Position numbers and translations under genes: made by a program. A stretch of 64,000 bases of DNA from Friedmanniella luteola. GTDB taxonomy: Bacteria > Actinomycetota > Actinomycetes > Propionibacteriales > Propionibacteriaceae. Each line of letters begins with the position of its first letter. Positions within the stretch are counted from its first letter, which is position 1. Below, one piece after another: positions 8,384 through 17,006 of this stretch. The notes under the pieces were generated by a model that saw only the letters and a list, made by a program, of their open reading frames with translations, was not told the origin of the DNA and ran no database searches. Location: the NCBI RefSeq assembly GCF_900105065.1, contig NZ_LT629749.1, forward strand, positions 4,092,001 through 4,156,000. The letters are read 5' to 3'.

Positions 8384-9182
8384 GACCGTGTCGGTGGTGC
8401 TGCCGACCTACAACGAGAAGGACAGCATCGCGGAGACCATCCGGGCTTTCGACAAGCTCGGCATCGTCGACGACATCCTGGTGGTCAACAACAACGCGGC
8501 GGAGGGGACCTCCGACGAGGTCGCCATGACCACGGCCCGCGAGGTGCTGGAGCCCCGGCAGGGCTACGGCGCAGCGATCCGTCGCGGTCTCGCTGAGGTC
8601 GACACGGACCTGATCTGCATCTGCGAGCCCGACGGCACCTTCGACCCGAGGGATCTGACGAAGCTGCTGCCCTTCACCGAGGACTGCGACTTCGTCGTCG
8701 GGTCGCGCACGGTGTCCAACTTCATCTGGGACGGCGCCAACATGGGCCGGTTCCTCCAGTGGGGCAACTGGGCCGTCGCCAAGACCATCGAGGTGCTCTT
8801 CAACACGTCCTACCTCAGCGACGTCGGCTGCACCTTCCGGGTCGTCTCCCGCGACCTGGTCCCCGGCCTGCTGCGCGATTCGCGCGTCCACGGTTCGGCC
8901 TTCGGGCTCGAGATGTTGATGCTCGCGCTCATGGCGCGGGACACCGTCGTCCAGGTCCCGGTGAACTACCACCCGCGGGTCGGCACGTCGGCCGTCACGG
9001 GAGACACCCGGACCGCCATCCGCCTCGGCCTGCAGATGCTCCGCATGGTGCTCGCGATGCGCGTCCGTCCCCCGCGCCGCCCCCAGCGATCCCTGGGCCG
9101 GCGCAACCAGGACCAGGCTGAGCGGCAGCAAGCGCTGTGGAACCCGTCGGGTCCCTCCAGTGACGGGTCGCTCGGTCGCTAG
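8370..9182 (+). CDS. family 2 glycosyltransferase (dolichol-phosphate-sugar synthase type)
   Basis: A 270-residue GT-A-fold enzyme with the GT2 start VSVVLPTYNEKDSI, an acceptor-type EPRQGYGAAIRRG segment, the metal-binding CEPDGTFDP (DxD-like) and a later GCTFRVVSRD region. It resembles enzymes that load a sugar onto polyprenyl phosphate. No C-terminal membrane helices are present. With the GT-C transferase, GtrA and the methyltransferase it makes a coherent set: load sugar on lipid, flip, transfer. The C-terminus is Gln/Arg/Ser-rich and ends close to the island boundary. Confidence 0.9.
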   Translation: MWNGRTVSVVLPTYNEKDSIAETIRAFDKLGIVDDILVVNNNAAEGTSDEVAMTTAREVLEPRQGYGAAIRRGLAEVDTDLICICEPDGTFDPRDLTKLLPFTEDCDFVVGSRTVSNFIWDGANMGRFLQWGNWAVAKTIEVLFNTSYLSDVGCTFRVVSRDLVPGLLRDSRVHGSAFGLEMLMLALMARDTVVQVPVNYHPRVGTSAVTGDTRTAIRLGLQMLRMVLAMRVRPPRRPQRSLGRRNQDQAERQQALWNPSGPSSDGSLGR

Positions 9183-9309
9183 CACGAGGGCGCCGCCCAC
9201 GCGGGCCGATGGCGTCAGCCGTCAATCGCTGAGAGGCAGGACGTCGAGGTCGAGTGCGGGCCCGCCACCCAGCCCCCGACGGACGCGTCGCTCTTGGGGA
9301 GGTTTCTGC

Positions 9310-9346
9310 GTAGGCCCCGTGGGACTCGAACCCACAACCCGCGGAA
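9310..9346 (-). repeat. left attachment repeat: tRNA 3' end fragment (attL)
   Basis: A 37-bp sequence identical to 55150-55186. Read on the minus strand it contains a perfect tRNA T-arm (stem GTGGG, loop TTCGAGT, stem CCCAC) followed by GGGGCCT and A, i.e. acceptor strand and discriminator base. The bases on its 5' side do not fold into a D-arm or anticodon arm, so this is only a tRNA 3' end. Together with the nearby integrase it marks the left end of the genomic island. Confidence 0.8.
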
Positions 9347-9479
9347 TTGGTCGGGGTCATCTGGCACTACTTGTCGATAGCTCGCGCTGCGCGGCATCAC
9401 CCCTAGTCACAGGGGCAAAACTGGCCCTCAAACCGCCTTCGGACCTGTGGACTATAACTAAAATTATGCATTTTTTCTT

Positions 9480-10679
9480 GTGGGTAACCCGTGGTTCTTG
9501 GGCTATTCTAGGGAATTGGGACGACCGAGTTTGGACCTTGGCACCGCGGGTGCTGTCCGGGTCTACAAGACCTCGAGTGGCTACCGGGCGATGACGCGGT
9601 ACCGAGACTGGGACGGCAAGGTTCGACAGATCGAGCGCCACGCAGCCACCAAGGGTGCGGCCACCCGGATCCTCACGCTCGCGATCCGCAACCGCGCCAC
9701 CGGTTCGAGGGGACCCGCCTCACGGCGGAGACCAAGATCTCCGGGTTGGCCCAGATGTGGTTCGACCAGGCCCGCGAGAGCGACTTCAGCCCGGGCACAC
9801 TCCACCTCTACCGCGACTGCCTCGACCGCCAGATCCTTCCCGCGATGGCCGACCTCCGCATACGCGAGCTCACCACCGGCCTCGTCGACCGCCACCTCGC
9901 CGTGGTCCGGAGAAAGCACGGGTCAGCAATGGCCAAGACCACCAAGAGCGTGCTGTCCAACATGTGCCGTCTGGCGTGCCGTCACGACGCCCTCGCCCAC
10001 AACCCCTGCCGTGATGTCGCCCGCATCTCCGCCAAGCCCCGCAAGCGGCCCACCGCCCTCACCGTCGAGGAGGTCAGACGGCTGACCCTCTGGCTGTCCC
10101 AAGACCCACGCTCGGTGGCACGGGACCTGCCGGACCTGGTGTCCTTCCTCCTCGCCACCGGACTGCGGATCGGCGAAGCCCTGGCCGTGCGCTGGTCCGA
10201 CATCGATCTCGAGGCCGGCACCGTCGACATCCACGGAACCGTCCTTCGGCTCCGGCAGGGCGGGCTCATCATCAAGCCGTCAACGAAGTCCGCGGCCGGC
10301 CAGCGGATTTTGGAGCTGCCGTCCTGGGCGATCGCGATGCTCCGCCAACGGCAACTAGCAGCCAACCCGTCGACCGACGCTGACACCTTCGTCGCGTTCC
10401 CCGCCCCCGTCGCCGGCGGTCTCCGGGATCCGAACAACACGCTGCAGATGATGCGGGAATCCTTCAGGACCGCCGGGTTCGACGGCTCACCAGCCACAGT
10501 TCCGCAAGACTGTGGCCACCCTGATAGATGGTGCCGGACTGTCGGCTCGAGCCGCCGCCGACCAGCTCGGGCACCCGAAGACGTCACTGCCGGCCGACGT
10601 CTACATGGGGCGCAAGAAGCGGGCCACCGGGGCGGCTGCAGTCCTGGAGAAGCTCTTCGAGGCCCACGCGCCGAGTTAG
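9480..10679 (+). pseudogene. int: tyrosine-recombinase integrase with two frameshifts
   Basis: All parts of a phage/AICE-type integrase are present but in three frame segments. The N-terminal arm-binding part (GAVRVYKTSSGYRAMTRYR) runs to about 9705. The core-binding and catalytic part (GLAQMWFDQARESDF, then ATGLRIGEALAVRWSDID with catalytic Arg I) runs to about 10490. The rest (FRKTVATLIDGAG with Arg II, QLGHPKTS, and the nucleophile Tyr in ADVYMGRKKR) ends at TAG 10677-10679. The second shift is a one-base loss in the SHQFRK codons. The start is uncertain (9480 or ATG 9591). As read, no active recombinase can be made. Confidence 0.85.
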
Positions 10680-11019
10680 CGAAACTCCCCAGTAGTAGAA
10701 GGGTCGGCACGAGACCTGCGGCACACCGGCAGTCTTGACGCCAGGACCCCCACGGCGTGATCATGCCGAGGAGTCCCTAGTGGCCCTTTGATGACTCGGT
10801 CGGCTCCGCCACCCCTTGGCGCACGCCCGATTCCGTCGAGCGCCCCCGGTACGGCTTCTCACTGCACCGATCTCCAGAGCCGGACGTCGCCACATCGACA
10901 GGAATAGGGCGTTCCGGGAACCGCGCGCGAGGTAGCGGCGTGGCCGAGGATGACCCTGAGGAGCAATTGCGGGGTCGAACGACTCGACGTCTCCGCGGGA
11001 GGGTTAGTCAGCTAGCCAC
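10680..11019. other. non-coding stretch after the integrase
   Basis: About 340 bp between the integrase remnant and the converging UDG-fold gene. I see no credible gene, repeat or terminator in it. Confidence 0.4.
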
Positions 11020-12177
11020 TCACAGCGTCGCGGGTTCCACCAGAGGCTTCCGTAGGTAGACATACCAGCCGGCAGCTGCGGCGGGTTCGTCGCTGAAGAT
11101 CACCTTGTTGACGTTGCCGCGTGTGTTGGCCACTACCCGCCAGGGCGCGTCCACGCCGTTGGTTCTCGCGTGCTCGAGGTAGGCGGCTACAGCGCTGCGC
11201 TTGGTGTCCACGTTGAGGACAGCCGTTTGGTCGCCGAGGTCGATGGCGATGGCTGGGCGGCCACCGAAAGGGCCGACGTCTCCGACGGTCGCAGCGTCAC
11301 TCTCGTCGTACCAGCGGCGCAGTGCTTCTGTGAGCTGCTCTTTGCCCACTACTCTCAGGACGCGCGGCAGGTGGCCTGAAGCATCGACTTCAAGCCGGCC
11401 GTCGCTCGTTCCCGGCTCAAGGTCGCGCACCACGACGGGCGCGGCGAGGGGCGCAATAGCTGCGGCCAAACGCTCCTTGAACTCGTTCGACACTCCCCGC
11501 CCCGCCTGGAGGTTGGTCGACCAGCCGACAAATCTGACGCCGTCATCACCTTGACCCTGCAGGAGGGTGCAGGTCCTGAGGCCGAGTGGGAGTGTGCCAA
11601 TCTCTTGCCAGCGCACGATCCCTATCCGCTGCAACTGGTCGATCACGGTCCTGCCGTTAGCCAGGACGAGGCGGACGTTCGACCTGGCAAGGAGCAGTTC
11701 CAGGTGCGGGCGGCCCTCCTGGAGCAGAGCTTCCTTGTCTGCCCTGTCCGCCAGCTTGCCCCAGACGGGGTCGGTCGCCCATTGGACGAGGTCCAGGTGG
11801 CAAGCGGTCCCGTCCCCGTAGCCGCCACCGACCGCAGCGGTCAGGAGCTTGTCAAGGGGCTTGAACCACTTGCAGTAGTGATTCCGGTCTTCGTCGAAGT
11901 AGCGGTTGCAGTCCTCGACGACCTGGCGCGCCTGCTCATGGGTCAGAGTCTGCCCGGGAGCCGCTCCGAGAGACTCGAGCGTGGCGAGCCGTCGCTTCGG
12001 CCCTCGGAGCCAACCGCCGTCGTCGAACTCGCGCCGGCTGGGGTTGATCCCGATGGTCGCGACCTCCGCGGTCAGCGGGTCACCGAAGGAGATGACCGGC
12101 GTGGAGCCCTGTACGAACGCGTCGACCGGAGGCGGTGTGCGCTTTGCCATGTCGATCTGCCACTGCTCGATGCGCAT
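11020..12177 (-). CDS. UDG-superfamily-like protein with unknown C-terminal domain
   Basis: A 385-residue protein. ATG 12177 is preferred since the longer upstream frame is low-complexity shadow. The N-terminal 200 residues show ISFGDPLTAEVATIGINPS, resembling the first motif of uracil-DNA-glycosylase-like folds (G-x-N-P-S), and LLARSNVRLVLANGRTV, resembling the second strand/helix of that fold. Catalytic identity is not established. The C-terminal part has no recognised family. It is the last gene of the minus-strand set VWA - phosphatase - 119-aa protein - small frame - this gene, so a nucleic-acid role within that set is inferred. Confidence 0.6.
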   Translation of the reverse strand: MRIEQWQIDMAKRTPPPVDAFVQGSTPVISFGDPLTAEVATIGINPSRREFDDGGWLRGPKRRLATLESLGAAPGQTLTHEQARQVVEDCNRYFDEDRNHYCKWFKPLDKLLTAAVGGGYGDGTACHLDLVQWATDPVWGKLADRADKEALLQEGRPHLELLLARSNVRLVLANGRTVIDQLQRIGIVRWQEIGTLPLGLRTCTLLQGQGDDGVRFVGWSTNLQAGRGVSNEFKERLAAAIAPLAAPVVVRDLEPGTSDGRLEVDASGHLPRVLRVVGKEQLTEALRRWYDESDAATVGDVGPFGGRPAIAIDLGDQTAVLNVDTKRSAVAAYLEHARTNGVDAPWRVVANTRGNVNKVIFSDEPAAAAGWYVYLRKPLVEPATL

Positions 12178-12380
12178 CAGGCGGCCCGCCCGATGCTCGC
12201 GCCGGCGCGTCGCCCCACCCGCGCTCCAATGCCCATCATGTGAAGCATCTCTACCTCGTTCTTCGAGTAAGTGTCTGTCGGGACAAAGGCCTGGTCGCAG
12301 AAGAGAACTCGCCAGCTGATGTGGCGTTCGCCCAGCCTGGCGGCCGGGGCCGCCCTCTTCAGGGCTGCGTGCCTCAGCAG
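12177..12380 (-). CDS. possible small gene coupled to the UDG-like gene
   Basis: An open stretch of about 67 codons whose TGA stop shares a base with the ATG of the UDG-like gene (TGATG). It contains a sensible-looking protein segment, HISWRVLFCDQAFVPTDTY, and codon use like its neighbours. No ATG or GTG start lies at a suitable place; a CTG near 12380 or a start inside the 119-residue gene are options. It could instead be leftover sequence. Confidence 0.25.
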   Translation of the reverse strand: MLRHAALKRAAPAARLGERHISWRVLFCDQAFVPTDTYSKNEVEMLHMMGIGARVGRRAGASIGRAA

Positions 12381-12733
12381 TTGAGGTAAGTGACGGGGTT
12401 GGCTGCGCCCTTGGTGAACAGGTGGGAGACGTCGCTCCCGACGAGGTGCAGCAGGTCTGGGGCGGGTGCGCCGTCGAATCCCCACCTGGGCTTGCCCGGG
12501 AGGTCGTCCTGCCAGTCACGGTCGCCCTCTTGTCGTGGCCGCCAACTGTGGATTTGGTAGACGCCTCGGACGGTGCCGCGGGCGACGGCGATGGCATACT
12601 CGCACTGCTCGCGTTTCGGTCCGATCAGCCACCACCCGCGGACGGTGTCGTAGACCTCGTCCAGGTCCATCTCCGGGTGCCACTTCTTGCCGATCCGCAG
12701 AACGACGGCTGGACGGTCAATCAGGTCAGTCAT
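12374..12733 (-). CDS. conserved hypothetical protein, 119 residues
   Basis: ATG 12733 has a GGAGG-like site six bases upstream. The protein has alternating strands and short helices, with EVYDTVRGWWLIGPKR, YAIAVARGTVRGVYQIHSW and a C-terminal HLFTKGAANPVTYLNC that is typical of a widespread uncharacterised family ending in NPV-x-Y-x-N. The compact beta-rich form is compatible with a PUA/EVE-like nucleic-acid-binding fold, but I cannot confirm that. It sits 68 bp after the phosphatase gene in the same direction. Confidence 0.6.
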   Translation of the reverse strand: MTDLIDRPAVVLRIGKKWHPEMDLDEVYDTVRGWWLIGPKREQCEYAIAVARGTVRGVYQIHSWRPRQEGDRDWQDDLPGKPRWGFDGAPAPDLLHLVGSDVSHLFTKGAANPVTYLNC

Positions 12734-12800
12734 GTGTGCCTCCGATGGAGTAGGGGGGTGATCGGGTGCGGCTGAGGTCGCAGGTTAGAGAGCGGCTTGC

Positions 12801-13346
12801 TCAGGACGCAAGGACGTGGAGACGGTGTTTCAGCACGACGCCTGCTTCGTGCAGGAGCCAGTCGAGGAAGTCGTCGTTACACAGCGCCCAGGGCGACCGC
12901 CGTTCGCGGATCAGCGCGACCGCGTCCTGCGGGTCGTGTCCGTCGAGCATGAGGACGAGGGCGGTCACAGGCCGGAGCGGTTGAGCCCGGCCTGGCAGCG
13001 GAACACGACCCGGTTACCCGCGGACCAGCGTTGCCAGGCCCACTCGGCGGCGCGGACGACCCGGTCCAGATCGACGCCGACGAGGCTGCCGTCCCCGAAG
13101 CCGTAGCGCAGCTCCTTCACCTCCCCGTCTACCGGCTGCGCCCATGCGTAGAGGGTGACCACAGCGTCGTACGGGGACGGTTCGCCGGTCGCGCAGCGGT
13201 GCAGCGCGGGAACGGAGATGACGGCGTCGTCGGCGGTGCCGCCCGCGAACAGCCCGGGCAGAATCTCCGACCCTGCAGGCCGGCAGCTCGTCGGCCTTCA
13301 CCCAGCGGGGGGCCGCCAGCCCGGCTGGCATCGACGAGCCGTTCAT
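12801..13346 (-). pseudogene. dual-specificity/tyrosine phosphatase-like gene with two frameshifts
   Basis: The sequence codes in three frame pieces for a small cysteine phosphatase. The N-terminus is MNGSSMPAGLAAPRWVKADE; the middle EILPGLFAGGTADD runs through VVTLYAWAQP to the catalytic loop VVFRCQAGLNRSGL (Cys-x5-Arg); the C-terminus ALVLMLDGHDPQDAVALIRE is in a third frame. One base seems lost near 13270 and another near 12968, directly after the catalytic loop. Its start overlaps the stop of the VWA gene by four bases (ATGA). Whether the breaks are real or sequencing errors decides if this operon works. Confidence 0.7.
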
Positions 13347-14611
13347 GCCCAGGGCCGGGTGCGGCCGCGGGTGCGGGACTTGTAGGAGGCGTCGGCCGAG
13401 CTCAGCTTGGCGGCGTGGGCCAGGTCACCGGAAGCGGCCTGCTGCTGCAGCTCCGTCAGCACCGCGAGCTCGTCCTGCAGCTCCGCGGCCATCGCCGCCG
13501 GTGCGGCGGCGCAGGCGTCCTGCAGCGCCGACCGGGCGGCGCGCAGCGACCGGCGCGCGGACTTGGAGTCCCCGGCGGACAGGGCGGTGGACGCCTCCCG
13601 CTTCGCCCGCTGCGCCTGCTGGAACGCCAGCTCCGTCCGCACGACCGGGTCCGGGATGCGGCCGGCGGCCTGGTCACCGGGTACGACGTTCACGTGCAAC
13701 GGCACGGTCACCGTGTGCTGCTCCAGCGCGGGCAGCGCCACAAAGGTGAACTCCAGGGTGGCGATCTCGGCCAGCCCCAGCGCGGGGATTCCCGGGACGT
13801 CGAAGGTGAGAACCAGCTTGCGGGACTCTCCGGAGCAGAAGGAGCCGAGCTCGACCAGCACCCCTTCCGGCACCACCACCGACGGAAGCTCGTTCACCAC
13901 GCGCACCCCCCGGACGTGCGGCGACATCCGCACCAGCAGCGACCCGGCCTGCGCGGCCAGCGACAGCAAGCCGTCCACCTCACCGGCGACCAGCGTGACC
14001 GCGTCGTCGGCGTTCTCGGCGAAGTGCTCGTTGCCCGCTCCCCCGGCCGCGATCGCCGACAGCAGCCGCTCGTCGAACCCCAGCCCCATCCCGAGCGTGG
14101 TCGTGGTGATGCCGTCGGCGTGGGCCTTCCGAGCGACGTCGCCGAGCTGGGTCGGGTCGCACACCCCCGCGTTGGCGTGCCCGTCACTGACCAGCAGCAG
14201 CGTCGCGCCGTCCCGGCCGGCGACCCGGCGCGCCTCCTGCAGACCGCGGAAGTACCCGGCGGACAGGTCGGTGGACCCGCCGTCGTCGATGGCGGCGATT
14301 GCCTGCCTCACCGCCAGCTTGTCGACGAGCGGACCGGCCGGCACCACCACCTGGACGTGGTCGTCGAAGGCCACCAGGCCGAACCGGTCCCGCGGGTCGA
14401 GCCGGTCGACCAGCGCCAGCAGCGCCGTCTTCGCAGCCTCGATTCGATCGCCGGCCATAGAACCGCTGCGGTCCAGGACCACCACCAATGTGGCCGGGGA
14501 CCGGGTGATGTTTGTGGGCAGCTGGGGTGCGGTGAGCTCCACCAGCACCGAGACGTGATCTTCGGTCTCATGGGCGACAACGTCCAGATCGAGGTGGGTG
14601 TTGAGGTGCAT
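13343..14611 (-). CDS. VWA-domain protein
   Basis: A 422-residue von Willebrand factor A protein. ATG 14611 follows a GGAGG site; the longer frame to 14698 would overlap the regulator's promoter. The metal-ion-dependent adhesion site is complete: VVVLDRSGSMAGDR (DxSxS), the downstream GGSTDLSAG Thr and a VSDGHAN Asp. The C-terminal third (about residues 300-400) is helical with Ala- and Gln-rich heptads. VWA proteins act as Mg-dependent scaffolds. It heads the operon containing the phosphatase and UDG-like genes and is divergent from an XRE regulator. Confidence 0.85.
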   Translation of the reverse strand: MHLNTHLDLDVVAHETEDHVSVLVELTAPQLPTNITRSPATLVVVLDRSGSMAGDRIEAAKTALLALVDRLDPRDRFGLVAFDDHVQVVVPAGPLVDKLAVRQAIAAIDDGGSTDLSAGYFRGLQEARRVAGRDGATLLLVSDGHANAGVCDPTQLGDVARKAHADGITTTTLGMGLGFDERLLSAIAAGGAGNEHFAENADDAVTLVAGEVDGLLSLAAQAGSLLVRMSPHVRGVRVVNELPSVVVPEGVLVELGSFCSGESRKLVLTFDVPGIPALGLAEIATLEFTFVALPALEQHTVTVPLHVNVVPGDQAAGRIPDPVVRTELAFQQAQRAKREASTALSAGDSKSARRSLRAARSALQDACAAAPAAMAAELQDELAVLTELQQQAASGDLAHAAKLSSADASYKSRTRGRTRPWA

Positions 14612-14662
14612 CAGGTCCTCCCTTGCGCAGTCGGAGAGCCCTCTGCCACTCCGTGCTACGCT

Positions 14663-14690
14663 ACGAGCATAACACCACGAGCATAATGCT
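14663..14690. promoter_or_regulatory. tandem repeat operator between VWA operon and XRE gene
   Basis: The ten bases ACGAGCATAA occur at 14663-14672 and again at 14677-14686, a 14-bp period. The second copy is part of the palindrome AGCATAATGCT (14680-14690). The site sits between the divergent starts at 14611 and 14710, so it is a good candidate for XRE binding and control of both directions. Confidence 0.5.
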
Positions 14691-14709
14691 GCAAGCAAAA
14701 GGAGCAGAG

Positions 14710-15258
14710 ATGTCCTCGTCGCCGACTGGCAGCGGCAAGACCGGCAGTCCGGTGCTGGCGAAGCTCATCCGGGACCGTCGCCATCAGCTCGGGATGAGCC
14801 GCCAGGACCTGGCCGAGGTCACCGGCGTCCCATACTCGACCATCGCGCAGATCGAGACCGCCTACCGCGGCGTCTCCCCCAGCCGGCTCGGCGTCATCGC
14901 CCGCGCTCTTCAGCTCGACCCCGCAGATCTGTACGACGTCCTCGCCAGCGAACCCACACCGACCTCTACCAGAGCCGAGGGAACCCGGCCGAGGCAAGCA
15001 GCCGGCAGAGACGACGACTCCTGGCACACCAACCCGGCGTACCTGGCAGCCACCAGAGCACGTGAAGCTGCAGCCCCGTCCGGCCCACCTGCAGTCACGG
15101 TGCTGCCAGAACCTGACATCGTCAGCCGCGCGGTCGAACTGCTGTCACAGCTACCTGCCGGGCGACGGCTCGAAGCACTCGGGAAGGTCCAAGCTCGGCT
15201 GCTGTCAGACCTCGTTCAACACGAAGCGCAGCGGATCACGCATCCGGACTACCAGTAG
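14710..15258 (+). CDS. XRE-family regulator
   Basis: A 182-residue regulator with an N-terminal Cro/C1 helix-turn-helix: LIRDRRHQLGMSRQDLAEVT, then GVPYSTIAQIETAYRG and LGVIARALQLDPADLYDVL. ATG 14710 is chosen because AAAGGAG lies 6 bp upstream. A Pro/Ala-rich linker leads to a C-terminal helical section (VSRAVELLSQLPAGRRLEAL) that may dimerise. It is transcribed away from the VWA operon across the repeated operator, so it probably controls that operon and itself. Confidence 0.85.
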   Translation: MSSSPTGSGKTGSPVLAKLIRDRRHQLGMSRQDLAEVTGVPYSTIAQIETAYRGVSPSRLGVIARALQLDPADLYDVLASEPTPTSTRAEGTRPRQAAGRDDDSWHTNPAYLAATRAREAAAPSGPPAVTVLPEPDIVSRAVELLSQLPAGRRLEALGKVQARLLSDLVQHEAQRITHPDYQ

Positions 15259-15437
15259 GAATCGTCAAGGACGGTACAGCCGGATGAGCAGCTGGGGCGG
15301 CCGATCACTGGCCGTGATGACTGTGGCGGGATGGCGCCCGTACGACGGTGAGATGTCACCCACTATCAGCCGGTGCGGACCGCCGCGATCGGGCGAGCCG
15401 ACCGAGTCGGCGGACGCTCTAGGCGAGGATGTAGCGC

Positions 15438-17006
15438 ATGCCTGGCCACCTTTTCGTCCTCCGCGGCGACCTCACCCGCCTCGCCTGCGACGCGGTGGTC
15501 CTCTCCTGCGATGACCGCCTCAACATCAACCCGGTCTGGAAGCCCCTGTTGCCGCCGGGCCTCGCGCCCGGCGATATGGATTGGCTGCGCCTCGACGACG
15601 ACCGGGTCGGCGACAACGTCATCCGACTTCCCCAGGTCGACAAGCGCCGCGTCTACGCCGCCATCACGACGCCCACCAACTCAGACGTCACCCCAGGGGC
15701 GGTTGCCCAGCGGATCGTTGACGGCATCCGAGCTGCAGCGAGCGGCCTCCAAGCTCAAGACGGCCGGCACCTGCCGCTCATCGCCGTACCGCTCGTTGGC
15801 ACCGGCACCGGCGGCCTGCGGGATAGGCGTGGCGAGGTGATCGAGGCGCTACTCCCCGCGCTCCGGAGCGCCGCCCAGGGCTCCGACATTGCACTCTTAC
15901 TCTGGAATCGACCTGATCTCGCAGCAGTTCAGCACCGCCGCACCGACGGCGCCGACTGGACCGAACTCCCCCCATCACTGCGGCTAGCCGCCGATCGCCT
16001 AGGTGAACGCGCGGCGAATGGCCAGCTGTCGCTGTTCATCGGGGCCGGGGTATCCAGGCCGGTTGGCTTGCCGGACTGGTGGAGTCTGCTCAAGGACCTG
16101 GCCCGTGAAGCCAACCTGGCGGTGGACTGGACAGCGTCGGCTGACCCGGTGGAGGTCGCCACTCCGATCGTCGCCGAGCTCGGTGACCGCTTCCACGACG
16201 CGGTTCGCGAACGGCTCGGAAGTTCCAAGCATGGGATCGGTCACGGCCTGCTGGCCGGACTCGCGGTCCGGCAAATGGTGACCACCAACTTCGACCCGTG
16301 CATGGAACTGGCTCTCGATGCCGAGTCCACCGGAGAGTATCGAGTCCTCACCCGCCGCATCTCAGACGCCAGCATGCCGTGGCTGCTCAAGCTCCACGGC
16401 GATATCAACCTCCCTGGGTCCCTCGTCCTCGACGGCGCGCAGTACCAGACACATGCCGAGGAGTACGCAGCACTGCACGGCGTCGTGCAGAGCCTCCTGC
16501 TGACTAGCCACCTCCTCTTCGTCGGCTTCAGCCTGACGGACCGAAACTTCCTGAAGATGGCCGCTGCAGTCGCCCGGGTACGCCGCGACGCCGTGGTCGA
16601 GGAGGGGTCACCCCTTCCACCGGCCGGGACCGCGCTCGCCCTCACTCAACACGACAGGCAGGACAACGACCTGGACTCCCAACTGGAGCTCCTCAGCATG
16701 ACCGACGCCGCTGACCCCGGGGCGGCCGCACGCATCCTGGAGATCTTCTTAGACCGGCTCGCCTGGACAGCCGCGAGGAACCGCAACCTATCCGCGGAGT
16801 ACCTCCTTGACGAGAGATACGCCACTGGGCTGAACGCGGACGACCGCGCACTGCGTGACGCGCTGCACGCCTTCGAAGACGGGGTCCCCGCCTCCGCACG
16901 GCAGAGTGCTGGATGGCCGCGGGTCGAGGAAACCCTGCTAGCTCTTGGCGGCACACGGATAGCCAGGCCTGGTCCCGATCCCGGCGCGGCTCCAGACCAG
17001 CGCTAA
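15438..17006 (+). CDS. macro-like plus SIR2-like fusion protein, candidate NAD-consuming defence effector
   Basis: A 522-residue two-domain protein. Residues 1-170 look like a macro/ADP-ribose-binding domain: VLRGDLTRLACDAVVLSCDD at the start and VGTGTGGL near 121. Residues 185-450 are a SIR2-like domain: LFIGAGVSRPVGLPDW (GAGVS near 202), VTTNFD (Asn near 284), LKLHGDI (His near 320), LLFVGFSLTD. The zinc cysteines of protein deacetylase sirtuins are missing, as in SIR2 proteins of anti-phage systems that destroy NAD. The macro domain may sense an ADP-ribose-type signal. It stands alone, followed by an IS remnant and a PASTA-domain protein. Confidence 0.75.
   Translation: MPGHLFVLRGDLTRLACDAVVLSCDDRLNINPVWKPLLPPGLAPGDMDWLRLDDDRVGDNVIRLPQVDKRRVYAAITTPTNSDVTPGAVAQRIVDGIRAAASGLQAQDGRHLPLIAVPLVGTGTGGLRDRRGEVIEALLPALRSAAQGSDIALLLWNRPDLAAVQHRRTDGADWTELPPSLRLAADRLGERAANGQLSLFIGAGVSRPVGLPDWWSLLKDLAREANLAVDWTASADPVEVATPIVAELGDRFHDAVRERLGSSKHGIGHGLLAGLAVRQMVTTNFDPCMELALDAESTGEYRVLTRRISDASMPWLLKLHGDINLPGSLVLDGAQYQTHAEEYAALHGVVQSLLLTSHLLFVGFSLTDRNFLKMAAAVARVRRDAVVEEGSPLPPAGTALALTQHDRQDNDLDSQLELLSMTDAADPGAAARILEIFLDRLAWTAARNRNLSAEYLLDERYATGLNADDRALRDALHAFEDGVPASARQSAGWPRVEETLLALGGTRIARPGPDPGAAPDQR

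Noticed and set aside
9290-9400. A complete tRNA gene at the left repeat
   Set aside because: T-arm and acceptor 3' strand are present, but no D-arm, anticodon arm or matching 5' acceptor strand could be found.
13031-14686. A 551-codon plus-strand frame opposite the VWA gene
   Set aside because: It is the complement of a well-supported VWA gene and crosses the phosphatase; the composition is that of an antisense shadow.
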